This document shows, piece by piece, positions 43,751-45,103 of a stretch of 45,103 nucleotides of DNA. The DNA is from Cladosporium sp. IMV 00045 (lineage: Eukaryota > Ascomycota > Dothideomycetes > Cladosporiales > Cladosporiaceae), in the NCBI GenBank assembly GCA_001931905.2, contig MSJI02000163.1, forward strand, positions 636-45,738, given 5' to 3'. A program made the position numbers and the translations under genes. A model generated the notes under the pieces. The model was not told the DNA's origin, made no database searches, and saw only the letters and a program-made list of their open reading frames with translations. How positions within the stretch are numbered: position 1 is the stretch's first letter; each line of letters begins with the position of its first letter.

Positions 43751-44251
43751 TTTATGTTTTGGTGTCTGAGTGTTAACAGAAATGTATGGTCTTCGCGTCG
43801 AGCATCATCCATTCACATCTCACAGAACCTCGGAGCTTCAGCCAAAAGTGATGACTGAGGCATCTATAACCGAGTCTCGTGATTTGCCATTCTGAGTGGA
43901 TGAAACCACATTTGTCAGTTGCATTTGTGCATTTCGAGTGTCTATTCTTCATTATGAGACTCGCTTTCATGTGAGTGATTGTTCTCTGCCTTCAGTGTTG
44001 GAAGCGACATTGCATGACATTGCAGATCCAACGAGCGTTCAGCCTTCTTCCATGCTTCTCTAGCGCGCGTAGCAGGGAAAGACGACGTTTCCAACTCCTG
44101 TTCTTGAACATTACGGCATCATACTCGCGTAGAATCCTGGTTTCCAGAAACTCTACAACTCTCACGAGAACGTAACTTCTGGTTGTGCTAAGCTATTTCT
44201 GGCGAGTTGCAAAGTCTTGCCTTCTACGATCAACCGCCTGGTTGACTGAAC
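43751..44251. promoter_or_regulatory. Divergent upstream region, COQ3 / YEA4-like gene
   Basis: 501 bp between two divergent ATGs. No TATA box or known factor site stands out. The short frames at 43773-43970 and 43975-44175 have no motifs. Confidence 0.45.
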
Positions 44252-45103
44252 ATGGCGGCGGTTTTGATGCCAGTGAGCATCGTCGGCCTCATCTTCGGCG
44301 GATGCTGCAGTAATGTAATGCGATCCATCGTCTGGTTGATAGCCCAGAATCGTCACTGACATCGTGTAGGTCTTCGCATTGGAAGGAATCATCAGGTTCG
44401 TGTAATTGTCTAGTGGGGAATGTATCAAGGCTAACCTATCGACAACAGGTGTGAGCCAGACAGTGGTATGATTCTGAGCGCTTGCACATAATTCACTGGA
44501 GACAACACCGGTCTGACAAATCTACACACAGGTTTACTGATTACATTCCTTCAATTCGCCTTCATCAGTGTGGTTGCTAGCCCGGCCCCTCTGCTTGCGG
44601 CTAGCAGTCGGAATAGCAATGGCAAAGCAAGCGTACCCATGGCACGCTGGGCGTACATTGCTTTCCTGTTCTATAGCATCAACATGCTAAACAATTGGGC
44701 TTTCGCCTTCAACATCTCCGTCCCGGTGCACATCATCTTGCGCAGCTTCGGAAGCGTTACGACGATGTTGGCTGGTGTTGCGAGAGGAAAGCGATACTCA
44801 AAGCTGCAGGTTGGAAGTGTGGCTCTGCTCACCGTTGGCGTGTTGGTCGCTGCTTGGGCGGATTCCTTGAGCAAGGTATGAACACATGCGTGTCGATCAA
44901 TCAAGCAGATGCGGATGGCTGACATGATCACAGGGCAAAACCATGAAAGTCGAATCAGAGGCTTCGAGTGCCGAATTCACGACTGGACTGCTCATTCTTC
45001 TCATCGCGCAAAGTCTTTCGGCTTATATGGGCGCCTACGTCGAGGACACCTACGCGGCCTACGGCGCCAGCTGGACCGAGAACCTGTTCTACTCGCATTT
45101 CCT
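44252..45103 (+). CDS. YEA4: UDP-N-acetylglucosamine transporter-like protein, partial (3' end outside window)
   Basis: Nucleotide-sugar transporter (SLC35B/UAA family), moving UDP-GlcNAc into the ER or Golgi in yeast for chitin and glycan synthesis. Exons so far: 44252-44314, 44370-44395, 44449-44465, 44532-44875 and 44934 to the edge. They encode about 206 residues. Assembled start: MAAVLMPVSIVGLIFGGCCS, then NVFALEGIIRCEPDSGLLIT, matching the family's first helix and loop. Further blocks are NWAFAFNISVPVHIILRS, LLTVGVLVAAWAD and GAYVEDTYAAYG. Exon 3 is only 17 nt. Phases agree at each junction. The remaining helices lie beyond the window. Confidence 0.88.

Overview
The window is nuclear DNA of a filamentous ascomycete (Pezizomycotina; Dothideomycetes is my guess from gene content, not shown). 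Its protein genes are cut by 40-80 nt introns with GTRNGT-type donors. It carries five eukaryotic tRNA genes, one with an intron, and two NACHT-ankyrin NLR-like genes. I find 20 protein loci with good support. One of them, an NLR, looks broken, and one runs off the right edge. I rebuilt exons by hand from splice signals, reading phase and family motifs.

Left third (1-17.7 kb), mostly core metabolism. ORMDL (sphingolipid control), aspartate-semialdehyde dehydrogenase (HOM2) and glutathione synthetase (GSH2) lie on the minus strand. GSH2 shares a 458-bp divergent promoter with D-arabinono-1,4-lactone oxidase (ALO1), so two antioxidant biosynthesis genes sit head to head. Then come tRNA-Thr(AGU), a 1.3-kb gene-free stretch, a HAD phosphatase like yeast Pyp1, a DUF1275 membrane protein, an UNC93-like transporter, tRNA-Arg(ACG) and an 11-exon THI20-type HMP-P kinase/thiaminase II fusion.

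Middle (17.9-33 kb). NLR-1 is intact: SesA-like domain, NACHT, winged helix and ten ankyrin repeats. tRNA-Asn and an intron-bearing tRNA-Phe follow. Next are SFM1 (ribosomal protein S3 arginine methyltransferase), mitochondrial MTO1 back to back with a CID-domain gene, tRNA-Ile, a secreted CE1 esterase with an odd NPW-rich tail, and a CYP7/8-like P450 converging on a small membrane protein gene.

Right third (33-45 kb). A 1.5-kb poorly coding stretch holds only fragmentary ORFs. It is followed by a CFEM-like single-pass membrane protein and NLR-2. NLR-2 has helical N-terminal, NACHT, winged-helix and 15-ankyrin regions, but two in-frame stop codons cut it at its domain seams. Then come a GT8 glycosyltransferase, COQ3 and the 5' part of a YEA4-type UDP-GlcNAc transporter.

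I see no biosynthetic gene cluster, transposon with coding capacity or CRISPR. The most unusual content is the NLR pair: one intact, one apparently decaying, with an intron at the same codon in both.
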